From the NCBI GenBank assembly GCA_964599275.1, contig CAZRFK010000022.1:1-25420 (forward strand): a DNA stretch of 25,420 bases, written 5' to 3'. Shown here piece after piece: positions 7,987-16,029 of the stretch. The number at the start of each line of letters is the position of its first letter. Position 1 is the first letter of the stretch. The translations under genes were made by a program, and so were the position numbers. Below the pieces are notes generated by a model that ran no database searches, was not told the origin of the DNA, and saw nothing but the letters and a program-made list of their open reading frames with translations. This DNA comes from PUMD01 sp964599275 (GTDB lineage: Bacteria; Bacillota; Sulfobacillia; SLMV01).

Positions 7987-9774
7987 ATGGCTTTTGATGC
8001 ACTGACTTTGAAGGCAGCTCTTGACGAAATGCAGCAGATTGTCGGTGGTAGAATACAGAAAGTGTACCAAACTACTACAGCAAATCACTATACCCTGTCA
8101 GTTTATCGTCGCCCAAAAAACTACCAGATAATGATCTCTACTCACCGACAAGACGCGCGTCTTCATCTTACCCGAAGACATTACACTCATCCCCGCCAAC
8201 CAAACGATTTCTGCATGACTCTCCGTAAACATTTGAATTCGGGAATAATTACTGCAGTACATCAGCATGGCTGGGATAGAATAGCCAAAATACAAGTGGA
8301 AAACTATGATGATTTGGGACGAAAGCGGAAGCTCACTCTTATTGCTGAAACCATGGGAAGGTTCAGCAACCTGCTGCTGATAAATGAAAGTGAAGAAAAC
8401 AAACCGATAATTGCTGCCAGCCGCAGGGCTTCAGGAGACCAAAACCCCCATCGTACCGTCCTTCCCGGACACCCCTACAAGCTGCCTCCACAAAAAGACG
8501 CGATAACACCTCCGAATCTGCACCCAGAAGATCTCTTTCAACGGGCTGCTGAGGCTGACGATGACATTCCAGCCTGGCTGTGGATGGTACGCAATGTGGC
8601 CGGACCGGGCCCAAAAGAAGCCCAACGAATACTCGCTGAAATTGAAATTGATCCAGAGGGAGAAGTTCCCACTGATCAGGATGATTTGAGGCAGTTAGTA
8701 GATAAAATAGCGTACTGTGCGACCGTGGCCGAGAAACAGCAATGGCAGCCCTGGATGCGCAAGGATAGCTCACCGGAAGAAGGTCCCAATCTGCCCAGGA
8801 GCATCGAATATGGGGTCCTACCTCAAAAAAGAGATAGTGAAGTGCGCATTTTTCCTGATGTCAGCCATTTGTTGGACGCACATTATGCGCTCCAACAACA
8901 GTGGAATACCTATGAGTCACTAAAAAAGAAGCTGACAAAAGAACTGGAGTCAGCCTACAAGAAGGTAGAAAAGAAGATTAAAAGACAGAAATCCGACCTG
9001 GCCCGGGCATCGGATGCCGAAAAATACAAAAAATGGGGCGAACTGCTAACCGCTTACATGTATCAGGTGCCCGAGGGTGCGGAAAAGGTTACTTTACCCG
9101 ACTATTACCAGGACGGAAAACCAACAGAAATACCACTGGACCCCAAAAAATCACCATCTAAAAATGCATCCAACTATTTTGATCATCACCGCAAGATGGA
9201 GCGCACTCAGAAAAAGGCAAAAATACAGATCCGGAGAAGTCAGCATGAACTTCGTTATGTTGACAGTCTGAGAGATCAGGCAGAACGCGCTGAAAACCTG
9301 CCTGAGCTGCGGGCTATACGGGACGAGGCGAAAAAGGGCGGCTATCTACAGACAGACTCCAGCCAACGTTCAAAAACAGCCAGATCTTCTCCCCCACGTC
9401 CCTATTACACCTACATCACCCCTTCTGGCGATAAAGTGCTGGTTGGCCGAAACAACCGCGGCAACGACCACCTAACCATGAGGAAAGCATCGAGAGAAGA
9501 TTACTGGTTCCATGTCCAGGACATAGCCGGTGCTCACGTTATCATTCCTGGAAAGCGAGAACTCACAGAACAGCTAAAAGAAGAAGCGGCCCTGTTGGCT
9601 GCTTATCACAGCGCGGGCCGCCATTCAAGCAATGTGGCTGTAGATTACACAAAGGTCAAGTACGTCAAAAAGCCTAAAGGGGCTAAGCCGGGAATGGTTA
9701 CCTACAGAAACCATCAGACTATTTTTGTAACTCCCCCGCGCAAATTGGAGGGATTCAAAAGAGAAAAGGGGTGA
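7987..9774 (+). CDS. rqcH: Rqc2/RqcH homologue (NFACT, fibronectin-binding-protein family)
   Basis: Bacterial RqcH binds peptidyl-tRNA-blocked 50S subunits and adds C-terminal alanine tails that mark stalled products for degradation. The 595-residue protein has the expected order: NFACT-N opening MAFDALTLKAALDEM and IVGGRIQKVYQ, a conserved LIAETMGRFSNLLLIN, a long charged coiled-coil middle (about 310-460), and the C-terminal NFACT-R (DUF814) domain with VGRNNRGNDHLTMRKA, DYWFHVQDIAGAHVII and HSSNVAVDYTKVKYVKKPKG. The ATG at 7987 sits eight bases after GGAGG; an in-frame GTG nine bases earlier lies inside that site and is rejected. It is the only plus-strand gene in the window and ends at a hairpin shared with pyrE. 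Confidence 0.95.
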   Translation: MAFDALTLKAALDEMQQIVGGRIQKVYQTTTANHYTLSVYRRPKNYQIMISTHRQDARLHLTRRHYTHPRQPNDFCMTLRKHLNSGIITAVHQHGWDRIAKIQVENYDDLGRKRKLTLIAETMGRFSNLLLINESEENKPIIAASRRASGDQNPHRTVLPGHPYKLPPQKDAITPPNLHPEDLFQRAAEADDDIPAWLWMVRNVAGPGPKEAQRILAEIEIDPEGEVPTDQDDLRQLVDKIAYCATVAEKQQWQPWMRKDSSPEEGPNLPRSIEYGVLPQKRDSEVRIFPDVSHLLDAHYALQQQWNTYESLKKKLTKELESAYKKVEKKIKRQKSDLARASDAEKYKKWGELLTAYMYQVPEGAEKVTLPDYYQDGKPTEIPLDPKKSPSKNASNYFDHHRKMERTQKKAKIQIRRSQHELRYVDSLRDQAERAENLPELRAIRDEAKKGGYLQTDSSQRSKTARSSPPRPYYTYITPSGDKVLVGRNNRGNDHLTMRKASREDYWFHVQDIAGAHVIIPGKRELTEQLKEEAALLAAYHSAGRHSSNVAVDYTKVKYVKKPKGAKPGMVTYRNHQTIFVTPPRKLEGFKREKG

Positions 9775-9795
9775 ATACGTAGACACCCCTTTTTT
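9764..9795. terminator. Bidirectional intrinsic terminator between rqcH and pyrE
   Basis: A stem formed by GGGGTG (9768-9773) and CACCCC (9784-9789) with a ten-base loop is followed by six T on the plus strand and flanked by AAAA on the other side, which gives a U run for minus-strand transcripts too. It overlaps the last codons of rqcH and ends two bases before the pyrE stop codon, so it fits termination of both convergent units. Confidence 0.85.
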
Positions 9796-9796
9796 C

Positions 9797-10417
9797 CTAC
9801 ATCCCCAGATCCTTGGGGTGTATCAGTGGCAGATCCTTTTCACACATTGGACAATCAGAAGGCGGATAAGCAGGCACATCTAAAGTAACCACAGAATGGA
9901 AAGGAACTCCAAAGTCTACTTCTCCCCCTGAACGGTCAACCAGGGTACTGACCCCCACAATCTCGGCATCTGATTGCTCAACCACTTCCAGAGTGGCTCG
10001 GACTGAACCTCCAGTCGAGACTGCATCCTCTACAATCAATACCCTATCAGTTGGTTCACACGAAAAACCACGCCGCATACGCATCCTGGAATCGTCTTTT
10101 TCTGTAAACAGAGCCTCAGATCCCAGCCAGCGAGCAGACTCATAGGAAAGAATTATTCCGCCAAGAGCTGGTCCAACCACCTTGTCAATATCCATATCAC
10201 GAAATGGTTTAGTCATAAGACCAGTGAACTCACGAGCCCAGTGTGGGAACCGTAGCACCTGGGCACACTGCAAAAAACGAGGACTATGTTGTCCGGAAGT
10301 CAGAAGAAAGTGACCCTCCAGCAAGACACCAGTGTCGCGAAAGATGTCCAGAATCTCATCCTGATCGTAATCACGCAAACTACTCCAGTCAGCAGCAGCT
10401 TCACCTGTACAGGTCAT
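9797..10417 (-). CDS. pyrE: Orotate phosphoribosyltransferase
   Basis: Joins orotate to PRPP to make orotidine 5'-phosphate. The 206-residue protein has LTSGQHSPRF near the start and the PRPP-binding signature RVLIVEDAVSTGGSV (125-139); VGPALGGIIL precedes it. A pair of cysteines near the C-terminus (CPMCEK) is unusual enough to note and could be a small metal-binding knuckle. The start is ATG at 10417, nine bases after GGGGAG, sharing one base with the pyrF stop (TGATG). It is the last gene of the pyr operon. Confidence 0.95.
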   Translation of the reverse strand: MTCTGEAAADWSSLRDYDQDEILDIFRDTGVLLEGHFLLTSGQHSPRFLQCAQVLRFPHWAREFTGLMTKPFRDMDIDKVVGPALGGIILSYESARWLGSEALFTEKDDSRMRMRRGFSCEPTDRVLIVEDAVSTGGSVRATLEVVEQSDAEIVGVSTLVDRSGGEVDFGVPFHSVVTLDVPAYPPSDCPMCEKDLPLIHPKDLGM

Positions 10418-11139
10418 CAATTAACACTCCCCTCGACTGAATTGGTGATTTCATCTATAATTCGTTCCGCTGCCTGTTTCGGCTGATCTGCCTGTCTGAT
10501 AGGCCTTCCTATGACCAGGTAGTCGGAACCTCTCTGTACAGCCTCAGCAGGAGTAGTGATCCTGCGCTGATCTCCTGTGGCTGCCCATTCCGGCCTGATG
10601 CCTGGTGTTACTATCAGAAAATCATCTCCAACTTCCTCACGGATTATTTGTATCTCTTGTGGAGAACAGACAACCCCATCCAGACCCGCTTTCGCTGTCG
10701 ATTGTGCCCAACGACCGACCATCTCAGGGATGCTTCGTTCAACTCCCAGCAGCTCATCGAAGGACTCCTGGCTGAAACTGGTCAAAACGGTGACAGCAAG
10801 GACTGTGGTTTCAGGCAGAGCTTCTCGGGCATTTCTCATCATCTCTACCCCACCACTGGCATGAACGTTAGTCATCCAGACTTCGGCATCCCGCAAGACA
10901 GCAGCAGCCCCTTTAACCGTATTTGGTATATCGTGCAGTTTGAGATCCAGAAACACCTCACCGCCACGAGAATGTATGCCGGATATAGCATCCATTCCGC
11001 CGGCGCAGAACAATTCCAGACCCACCTTGAATCGGGTTATGGTGGGAGTCAAATCTTGCACAAGATCTAGGGCATGGCTTACAGAATTGGTGTCCAGTGC
11101 AACAATGATTCGGTCAGCTGCGCGTTTTATATCAGACAT
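10417..11139 (-). CDS. pyrF: Orotidine 5'-phosphate decarboxylase
   Basis: Final step to UMP: decarboxylates OMP. The 240-residue protein has RIIVALD (10-16), the catalytic Asp-Lys-His-Asp array in FLDLKLHDIPNT (63-74), the phosphate-gripping TPGIRP and VIGRPI near the end. The open frame extends further upstream, but ATG at 11139 is preceded by AAAGGAG at the right distance and matches the family N-terminus, so the 15 extra residues are dropped. It begins 13 bases after the pyrD stop. Confidence 0.96.
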   Translation of the reverse strand: MSDIKRAADRIIVALDTNSVSHALDLVQDLTPTITRFKVGLELFCAGGMDAISGIHSRGGEVFLDLKLHDIPNTVKGAAAVLRDAEVWMTNVHASGGVEMMRNAREALPETTVLAVTVLTSFSQESFDELLGVERSIPEMVGRWAQSTAKAGLDGVVCSPQEIQIIREEVGDDFLIVTPGIRPEWAATGDQRRITTPAEAVQRGSDYLVIGRPIRQADQPKQAAERIIDEITNSVEGSVN

Positions 11140-11152
11140 TATCGACTCCTTT

Positions 11153-12043
11153 CTAATGAGCTCGTCCAACTGGCCAATCGTCATAGCAGCTATCTCTGAG
11201 GTTATCCAGAATTTTAAAAATACCGGTAGGTCGGGAAAATAAAGAAGTACCTATCCCGATAGCATCAGCGCCAGCCATCATAAAGGCCAGCACGTCTCTC
11301 GCTGAACTCACACCGCCCATTCCCAGTACAGGAATGTCTACTGCTTCATAAACCTGCCATATGCAGCGCAAAGCAACCGGACGAATTGCTGGTCCGGACA
11401 GTCCTCCGAACACCGCACCCAGAGTTGGTTCTTCCCTTTCGACATCGATCTCCATACCCTGTAGCGTATTGATGAGACTGATAACATCAGCTCCAGCATC
11501 CTCAACTGCACAGGCAATTTCTGCTATGTCAGTTACGTTGGGGGTTAATTTGACAACCAGCGGCAGGTGAGTTACCTCGCCCACAGCAGCGGTCAATTCC
11601 GCCGCCTGCTGAGGATCAACTCCAAAACTCATCCCTCCCGCCTTCACATTAGGACAGCTTATATTCAACTCCAGTGCATCTGCTCCACCGGCATCAGTGA
11701 TTTTTTCTGCGACGGTCTGATAGTCAGCAACTGTTCTGCCAACAACATTGACAATCACAAAGACATCAGTTTTTTGCAGACGGGGCAGATGTGTTTCACA
11801 CAATTGCTGTACCCCTGGATTCTGCAAACCTATGGAATTCAGCATTCCTGAAGGAGTTTCAACCAACCTGGGAGGCTTGTTCCCTGCCCAGGGCTCAGGA
11901 GAAGTACCCTTAAGGGTAATTGCACCGAATGCCTCCGGAGGCAGAATATCCTCATAATCATATCCATAACCAAATGTTCCCGAAACAGCCACCAGAGGAT
12001 TCTTCAACCGCATCGGTCCCAGGACGACGCTCAAATCCTTCAT
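11153..12043 (-). CDS. pyrD: Dihydroorotate dehydrogenase, class 1B catalytic subunit
   Basis: Oxidises dihydroorotate to orotate; class 1B enzymes pass electrons through PyrK to NAD+. The 296-residue protein shows PLVAVSGTFGYGYDYE, GLQNPGV, ELNISCPNVKAGG with the active-site cysteine, VVKLTPNVTDI and the FMN phosphate loop LGMGGVSSARD. The last segment has GIGTSLFSRPTGI. ATG 12043 overlaps the pyrK stop by four bases (ATGA). The adjacent pyrK gene is the direct evidence for the NAD-linked heterotetramer rather than a quinone-linked enzyme. Confidence 0.96.
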   Translation of the reverse strand: MKDLSVVLGPMRLKNPLVAVSGTFGYGYDYEDILPPEAFGAITLKGTSPEPWAGNKPPRLVETPSGMLNSIGLQNPGVQQLCETHLPRLQKTDVFVIVNVVGRTVADYQTVAEKITDAGGADALELNISCPNVKAGGMSFGVDPQQAAELTAAVGEVTHLPLVVKLTPNVTDIAEIACAVEDAGADVISLINTLQGMEIDVEREEPTLGAVFGGLSGPAIRPVALRCIWQVYEAVDIPVLGMGGVSSARDVLAFMMAGADAIGIGTSLFSRPTGIFKILDNLRDSCYDDWPVGRAH

Positions 12044-12876
12044 CTTATTTGCACCTCCCCCAGCTCAAAAACAGGCCCGTCCCGGCACACCCGCAGATAC
12101 CTTGGGTAGCTGTCTCCATTGCTCGCCGGAACAGCACACCCCAGACAGGCGCCTACACCACAGGCCATAAATTCCTCCAAAGACATATAAACAGGGACTT
12201 TTATCGAATCTGTCAATTCAGCCATTTCAGCCAACATTGGTTCCGGGCCGCAGCAGTAAATCACGTCGGGGATTTTACCATCATGCAGGTACTTCGACAC
12301 CGGCTCAGTCACCAGACCTTTTTCACCTGCAGAGCCATCGTCGGTCATCAAATGCAGAGTGGAACTCATTGCGGAGAACTGCTCACGTCCTATCAAATGT
12401 TCAGCCTCTGCTGCTCCCAGGAAAACAACGGGGCTGAAATCTGAAGAAGCCATCACATCAATCAGATAAATAAGGGGAGCAGCCCCAATTCCCCCGCCTA
12501 CAATCCATATGTCCTCATCTTCATCGGGCAAGGGGAATGGCTTTCCCAGAGGACCCAAGCAATCAATATCACTGTCCACCTCCAGGTTACAAAGGTACTT
12601 GGTCCCCCGTCCAACCGGACGAACAACAAATTCCAGGTGGTTCAGAGTATCGTCCCAACCGGCCACACTAATTGGCCGGCGCAGCAGCGGATCGCTGCTG
12701 CACGGGCCAAAAACCTCCAGACCGAAAAACTGGCCTGGTTTGGGAAAAATATTCTCGTCAACCACGGAGAAAGTCAGACGCCTGGAATCGCCATCTGATA
12801 CATTGGACACCAGCTTTGCAGTGAAAGAAGACGCATTTGTACCCGTCGCTTCCCTGCATTCTTCCCCCTCTAGCAC
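12040..12876 (-). CDS. pyrK: Dihydroorotate dehydrogenase electron transfer subunit
   Basis: FAD and [2Fe-2S] subunit that carries electrons from PyrD to NAD+. In order, the 278 residues give a flavin-binding beta barrel with RRPISVAG (66-73), a nucleotide-binding GGGIGAAPL (127-135), CCGPEPML (208-215), and the iron-sulfur cysteines 239, 244 and 247 in ACGVGACLGC plus Cys264 in CRDGPVF. GTG at 12876 overlaps the pyrC stop region, so translation is probably coupled; the ribosome-binding site is weak. The start could be slightly different, as the first 15 residues are not conserved. Confidence 0.94.
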   Translation of the reverse strand: MLEGEECREATGTNASSFTAKLVSNVSDGDSRRLTFSVVDENIFPKPGQFFGLEVFGPCSSDPLLRRPISVAGWDDTLNHLEFVVRPVGRGTKYLCNLEVDSDIDCLGPLGKPFPLPDEDEDIWIVGGGIGAAPLIYLIDVMASSDFSPVVFLGAAEAEHLIGREQFSAMSSTLHLMTDDGSAGEKGLVTEPVSKYLHDGKIPDVIYCCGPEPMLAEMAELTDSIKVPVYMSLEEFMACGVGACLGCAVPASNGDSYPRYLRVCRDGPVFELGEVQIR

Positions 12877-14168
12877 AATAGTTCACCATCCTGCAAAACC
12901 ATCTTCCCTCCGACCAGTACAGTCCTGACTCTACCAGTCAGGCTCCACCCTATCAAAGGAGTGTTATGTCCTTTTGAGGCGAATTCTTCGGGTCTGACTG
13001 CCCATTCATCATCAGTGTCGAAAATACATATGTCTGCAGGCTCTCCTTCACCCAGAGTACCTCCAGGTAAGTCGAAGCACTGTGCAGGCCCCCAGGTTAG
13101 ACTTTCGATCAGCCTTTCCAGAGATAGCTCTCCACTAAGGACCAATCTGTCATGCAACAAAGCAAATGATGTTTCCAAACCAGAGATTCCGAAGTCAGCG
13201 AAAATGTACTCTCTATCCTTGTCATCTATGCTGTGTGGAGCATGATCTGTAGCCACTGCGTCTATGATGCCTTCTCGAAGAGCCACGACCAGAGCCTGGC
13301 GGTCTTCTTCCGTCCGCAGGGGTGGATTAACCTTGGTGTTGGTATCAAAATTGGACTCACGGACCAGATCTTCAGTGAGAGCAAGATGGTGAGGAGTGAC
13401 CTCGCAGGTTATATTTAACCCTTCCTCTTTGGCCTGCTCGATTATCTGGATTGAACGAGCGGTACTGATATGGCTTATATGAAGATGGCCACCAAAAAGC
13501 CGGCAGAGTTCGATATCTCTCGCAACCATTGCGCTTTCTGCCGCCGGGGAAATACCCGAAAGACCGGTTACGGTAGAAACGACCCCCCTATTTACAACTC
13601 CGTCTCCTTTCAAGGATGGCAGTTCCTCATGAACTGCTACAGGAAGGCCCAGCATCCTACTGTACTCCAGGGCATGCTGCATAACGTTGGCTTTAGCTAC
13701 TGGCTTGCCATCATCTGAAAATACTCGGGCACCAGCCTCGGCCATTATTCCCATTTCTGCGAGCTCTTCACCGTTTTGCCCCTTGGTAATTGCACCGGCC
13801 GGATAAACCCTGACAACCCCGGTACGCTGAGCGGTATCATCAACGAAACGCACACCGGTTTCATCGTCTGTAACCGGCTCGGTATTGGCCATTGCTACAA
13901 CTGCAGTAAATCCACCGCGGGCTGCAGCACGGGTGCCGCTGGCTATATCCTCTTTATATTCCTGTCCTGGTTCCCGCAAATGAGTGTGTAAATCAATGAA
14001 ACCTGGAGATACAACACATCCCTCTGCATCAATTATTTCAGCACCTTCCACCGACATACTCTCGCCGATGGCAGCAACTTTATCTCCCTCCAGAAGAACA
14101 TCCATGGTTTCACCGCGGTCGTTTGCAGGATCAACAACTTGTCCATTTTTAATTAATACTCGTTTCAC
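12870..14168 (-). CDS. pyrC: Dihydroorotase (class I)
   Basis: Zinc amidohydrolase that closes carbamoyl-aspartate to dihydroorotate. The 432-residue protein has the metal motif GFIDLHTHLREPG (57-69, His61 and His63), HISHIST, EVTPHHLALTED and ATDHAPHS with the catalytic aspartate. Length and motifs fit the active class I enzyme rather than the inactive PyrC-like partner. GTG 14168 overlaps the pyrB stop by four bases (GTGA). Confidence 0.96.
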   Translation of the reverse strand: MKRVLIKNGQVVDPANDRGETMDVLLEGDKVAAIGESMSVEGAEIIDAEGCVVSPGFIDLHTHLREPGQEYKEDIASGTRAAARGGFTAVVAMANTEPVTDDETGVRFVDDTAQRTGVVRVYPAGAITKGQNGEELAEMGIMAEAGARVFSDDGKPVAKANVMQHALEYSRMLGLPVAVHEELPSLKGDGVVNRGVVSTVTGLSGISPAAESAMVARDIELCRLFGGHLHISHISTARSIQIIEQAKEEGLNITCEVTPHHLALTEDLVRESNFDTNTKVNPPLRTEEDRQALVVALREGIIDAVATDHAPHSIDDKDREYIFADFGISGLETSFALLHDRLVLSGELSLERLIESLTWGPAQCFDLPGGTLGEGEPADICIFDTDDEWAVRPEEFASKGHNTPLIGWSLTGRVRTVLVGGKMVLQDGELLC

Positions 14169-15115
14169 GATTCAGTCCTCCCCCCAAGCAATAGATAAAG
14201 CAAAGCCATCCGCACCGCAACACCATTGGGTACCTGTTTGAGTATCACCGACTGCGGGCCATCTGCCACTTCAGTGGTAATCTCAATTCCCCTATTCATA
14301 GGACCCGGGTGCATCAATATGGCATTAGAGTCAGCCAGCGCCAGACGTTCTGAATCAATGCAGAACATCTTGTGGTATTCTCTGAGGCTGGGGAAGTAGC
14401 TATCTGTCTGCCGTTCTTTTTGTACTCGAAGCACATTCACCACATCTGCACCAGACACTGCATCTTCCACCTCAGTTGTAACCCTGCAGCCCATTTCCTC
14501 TACCTGTGGAGGCAGCAGCGAGGCAGGACCGCACACTGTAACTTCTGCTCCCAGCTTGTCCAGTGCCCAGATGTCTGAGCGCGCTACTCGGCTGTGAAGA
14601 ATGTCACCTATTATGGCCACGCGGAGCCCCTCAAACTCTTCTTTTTGCTGGCGGATGGTGAGCAGATCTAAAAGTGCCTGGGTTGGATGCTCGTGTGAGC
14701 CATCACCGGCATTTATCACAGAGCACGATACAGACCGGGCAATGTAGTGGGCGGCCCCAGGAGATGGATGTCGCATTATTACGGCTTCTGGACCCATCAC
14801 CTTGATGTTATTGACTGTGTCTTTCAGGGTTTCTCCCTTGACCAGGCTGCTGGAAGACTTGCTGACACTTATAGTGCCACAGCTCATGTATTTGCAAGCC
14901 AAATCGAATGAGCCTTTAGTGCGGGTGCTGGGTTCGTAAAAAAGCGACATCACAGTACGTCCCTGCAGAGTGGGTACCTTCTTAATCTTTCTCTGCAAGA
15001 TCTCGGTCATTGACTCAGCAGTATCCAGGATCATCTCTATTTCTTCTTTGCTGAGCTCCTCCATTCCCAAAATATCTTTTCTTTGCAGTTCAGCTGTTTC
15101 CGTCAAATTATTCAT
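14165..15115 (-). CDS. pyrB: Aspartate carbamoyltransferase, catalytic chain
   Basis: Makes carbamoyl-aspartate, the committed step of the pathway. The 316-residue chain carries the carbamoyl phosphate loop STRTKGSF (63-70; Lys replaces the second Arg of the usual STRTR), HPTQALLDL and HPGPMNRGIEI. No regulatory chain (pyrI) is present, in keeping with other Bacillota, where control is by PyrR. The ATG at 15115 lies inside the last codons of pyrR, overlapping by eight bases. Confidence 0.96.
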   Translation of the reverse strand: MNNLTETAELQRKDILGMEELSKEEIEMILDTAESMTEILQRKIKKVPTLQGRTVMSLFYEPSTRTKGSFDLACKYMSCGTISVSKSSSSLVKGETLKDTVNNIKVMGPEAVIMRHPSPGAAHYIARSVSCSVINAGDGSHEHPTQALLDLLTIRQQKEEFEGLRVAIIGDILHSRVARSDIWALDKLGAEVTVCGPASLLPPQVEEMGCRVTTEVEDAVSGADVVNVLRVQKERQTDSYFPSLREYHKMFCIDSERLALADSNAILMHPGPMNRGIEITTEVADGPQSVILKQVPNGVAVRMALLYLLLGGRTES

Positions 15116-15680
15116 CCCCCTCGGTTTTTTCCATTATAACTACCTCCGGGTCGCCCCCATCGACTTCGGGTACCCGCACCTCGACCAGTTCTTTTCTGGA
15201 GGTCGGAACATTCTTGCCCACATAATCGGCCCGTATTGGTAACTCCCGGTGTCCCCGGTCAATTAATACGGTGAGTTGAATTGAAGAAGGTCTTCCGAAA
15301 TCGATGATGGCATCCATGGCTGCACGTACAGTTCTTCCAGTGAACAATACATCATCGACTAGGACCACCTTCTTACCAGTCATTTCGAAAGGTACTTCTG
15401 TTTCATGAATAACCGGCTGGTCATGTCGCATAGTCAGATCATCCCGGTAGAGTGTTATATCCAGCACTCCAAAAGGAACTCTGGTGCCCTCAATTTCCTC
15501 GATATACTCGGCGAGACGACGGGCCAGAGGCACTCCCCGACGCCGAATCCCGATGAGCACTACATCCTCAACGCCTTCATTTCGCTCGATAATTTCGTGA
15601 GAAATACGAATGAGGGCCCGTTGGACATCATCCTCATTCATGATCTCTGCTTTCATTTGCAAATTGTTTTCACCATTCAC
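15108..15680 (-). CDS. pyrR: PyrR, pyrimidine operon RNA-binding regulator / uracil phosphoribosyltransferase
   Basis: PyrR senses UMP/UTP and binds a hairpin in pyr mRNA leaders; many members also convert uracil and PRPP to UMP. The 190-residue frame has RALIRISHEIIERNEG, GIRRRGVPLARRL, the PRPP loop VVLVDDVLFTGRTV (105-118) and DRGHRELPIRADYVGKN. GTG at 15680 lies nine bases after GGGGG (15694-15690). ATG at 15656 would match the family N-terminus better but has no clear ribosome-binding site. The gene start overlaps the end of the upstream leader ORF by eleven bases. Confidence 0.94.
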   Translation of the reverse strand: MNGENNLQMKAEIMNEDDVQRALIRISHEIIERNEGVEDVVLIGIRRRGVPLARRLAEYIEEIEGTRVPFGVLDITLYRDDLTMRHDQPVIHETEVPFEMTGKKVVLVDDVLFTGRTVRAAMDAIIDFGRPSSIQLTVLIDRGHRELPIRADYVGKNVPTSRKELVEVRVPEVDGGDPEVVIMEKTEGDE

Positions 15681-15912
15681 TCATAACAGCCCCCTTGTTT
15701 GTTTTTTGACAAAACTGAGAGAGGAGGAAGACGGTTGAGCAAGGGAAATACGACTCATCCGGAGCATAAGGCTGCCACCGGACTGGACCAGATTTTAACT
15801 GGGAACACAGTATATGAGATTTTGCAACTGGAAAACTGTAAGGTTTGAAACTAAATGGAAGGTACTCGCTGAAACAGTTGATAGATTGGGTCACACAACC
15901 CCTTGATGACAT
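15670..15912 (-). CDS. Possible 80-residue pyr leader ORF
   Basis: No family recognised. The ORF starts with ATG at 15912, seven bases after a near-perfect AAGGAGG (15926-15920) that itself directly follows the PyrR hairpin, and stops at 15670, inside the pyrR start region. The product is rich in Ser, Phe, Tyr and Cys (29 of 80 residues) with few acidic residues, unlike its neighbours, and reflects U-rich codons. That composition suggests a regulatory leader whose translation matters more than its product, but a genuine small protein is possible. It is the only feature occupying the 349-base gap between the rluD stop and pyrR, apart from the promoter and hairpin. Confidence 0.4.
   Translation of the reverse strand: MSSRGCVTQSINCFSEYLPFSFKPYSFPVAKSHILCSQLKSGPVRWQPYAPDESYFPCSTVFLLSQFCQKTNKGAVMSEW
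15717..15730 (-). promoter_or_regulatory. All-pyrimidine tract in the pyr leader
   Basis: Fourteen consecutive pyrimidines on the transcript strand, containing CCTCCT. They are complementary to the AGGAGG before the leader ORF and, with a G-U pair, to the GGGGG before pyrR 22 bases downstream. They could mask either ribosome-binding site. Seen: the tract and the complementarity. Inferred: any role. Confidence 0.35.
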
Positions 15913-15926
15913 CCGTTTACCTCCTT

Positions 15927-15946
15927 ATCGACCTCTCTGAGTCGAT
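15927..15946 (-). promoter_or_regulatory. PyrR-binding hairpin in the pyr mRNA leader
   Basis: The transcript folds as ATCGACT-CAGAGA-GGTCGAT, a seven-pair stem (one U-G pair) closing the hexaloop CAGAGA. The loop and following GG match the known PyrR-binding consensus (CNGNGA loop, then GG and a pyrimidine). It lies about 23-42 bases after the expected transcription start and is followed at once by AAGGAGG. I see no terminator hairpin with a U run between it and pyrR. Confidence 0.75.
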
Positions 15947-15975
15947 TTAAAGGATTGACATTTACACCAAATTGA

Positions 15976-16004
15976 AATTTAACAGACTAATCTGGTCATG
16001 TCAA
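15976..16004 (-). promoter_or_regulatory. Sigma-A-type promoter of the pyr operon
   Basis: A perfect -35 TTGACA (16004-15999), 17-base spacer and -10 TAAATT (15981-15976; four of six matches to TATAAT). The start would fall near 15969, about 23 bases before the PyrR hairpin. Position and orientation fit the pyr operon. Confidence 0.75.
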
Positions 16005-16029
16005 CCAGCACAGGCAATTTTCATGAGTT

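Noticed and set aside
7885..8088. A 67-codon minus-strand open frame over the rqcH start
   Set aside because: It overlaps the conserved N-terminus of rqcH and has no recognisable product or ribosome-binding site that I can support.
15887..15901. GGGT/ACCC hairpin inside the leader ORF as a pyr attenuator terminator
   Set aside because: The stem is only four pairs and no U run follows, so it is not a credible intrinsic terminator.
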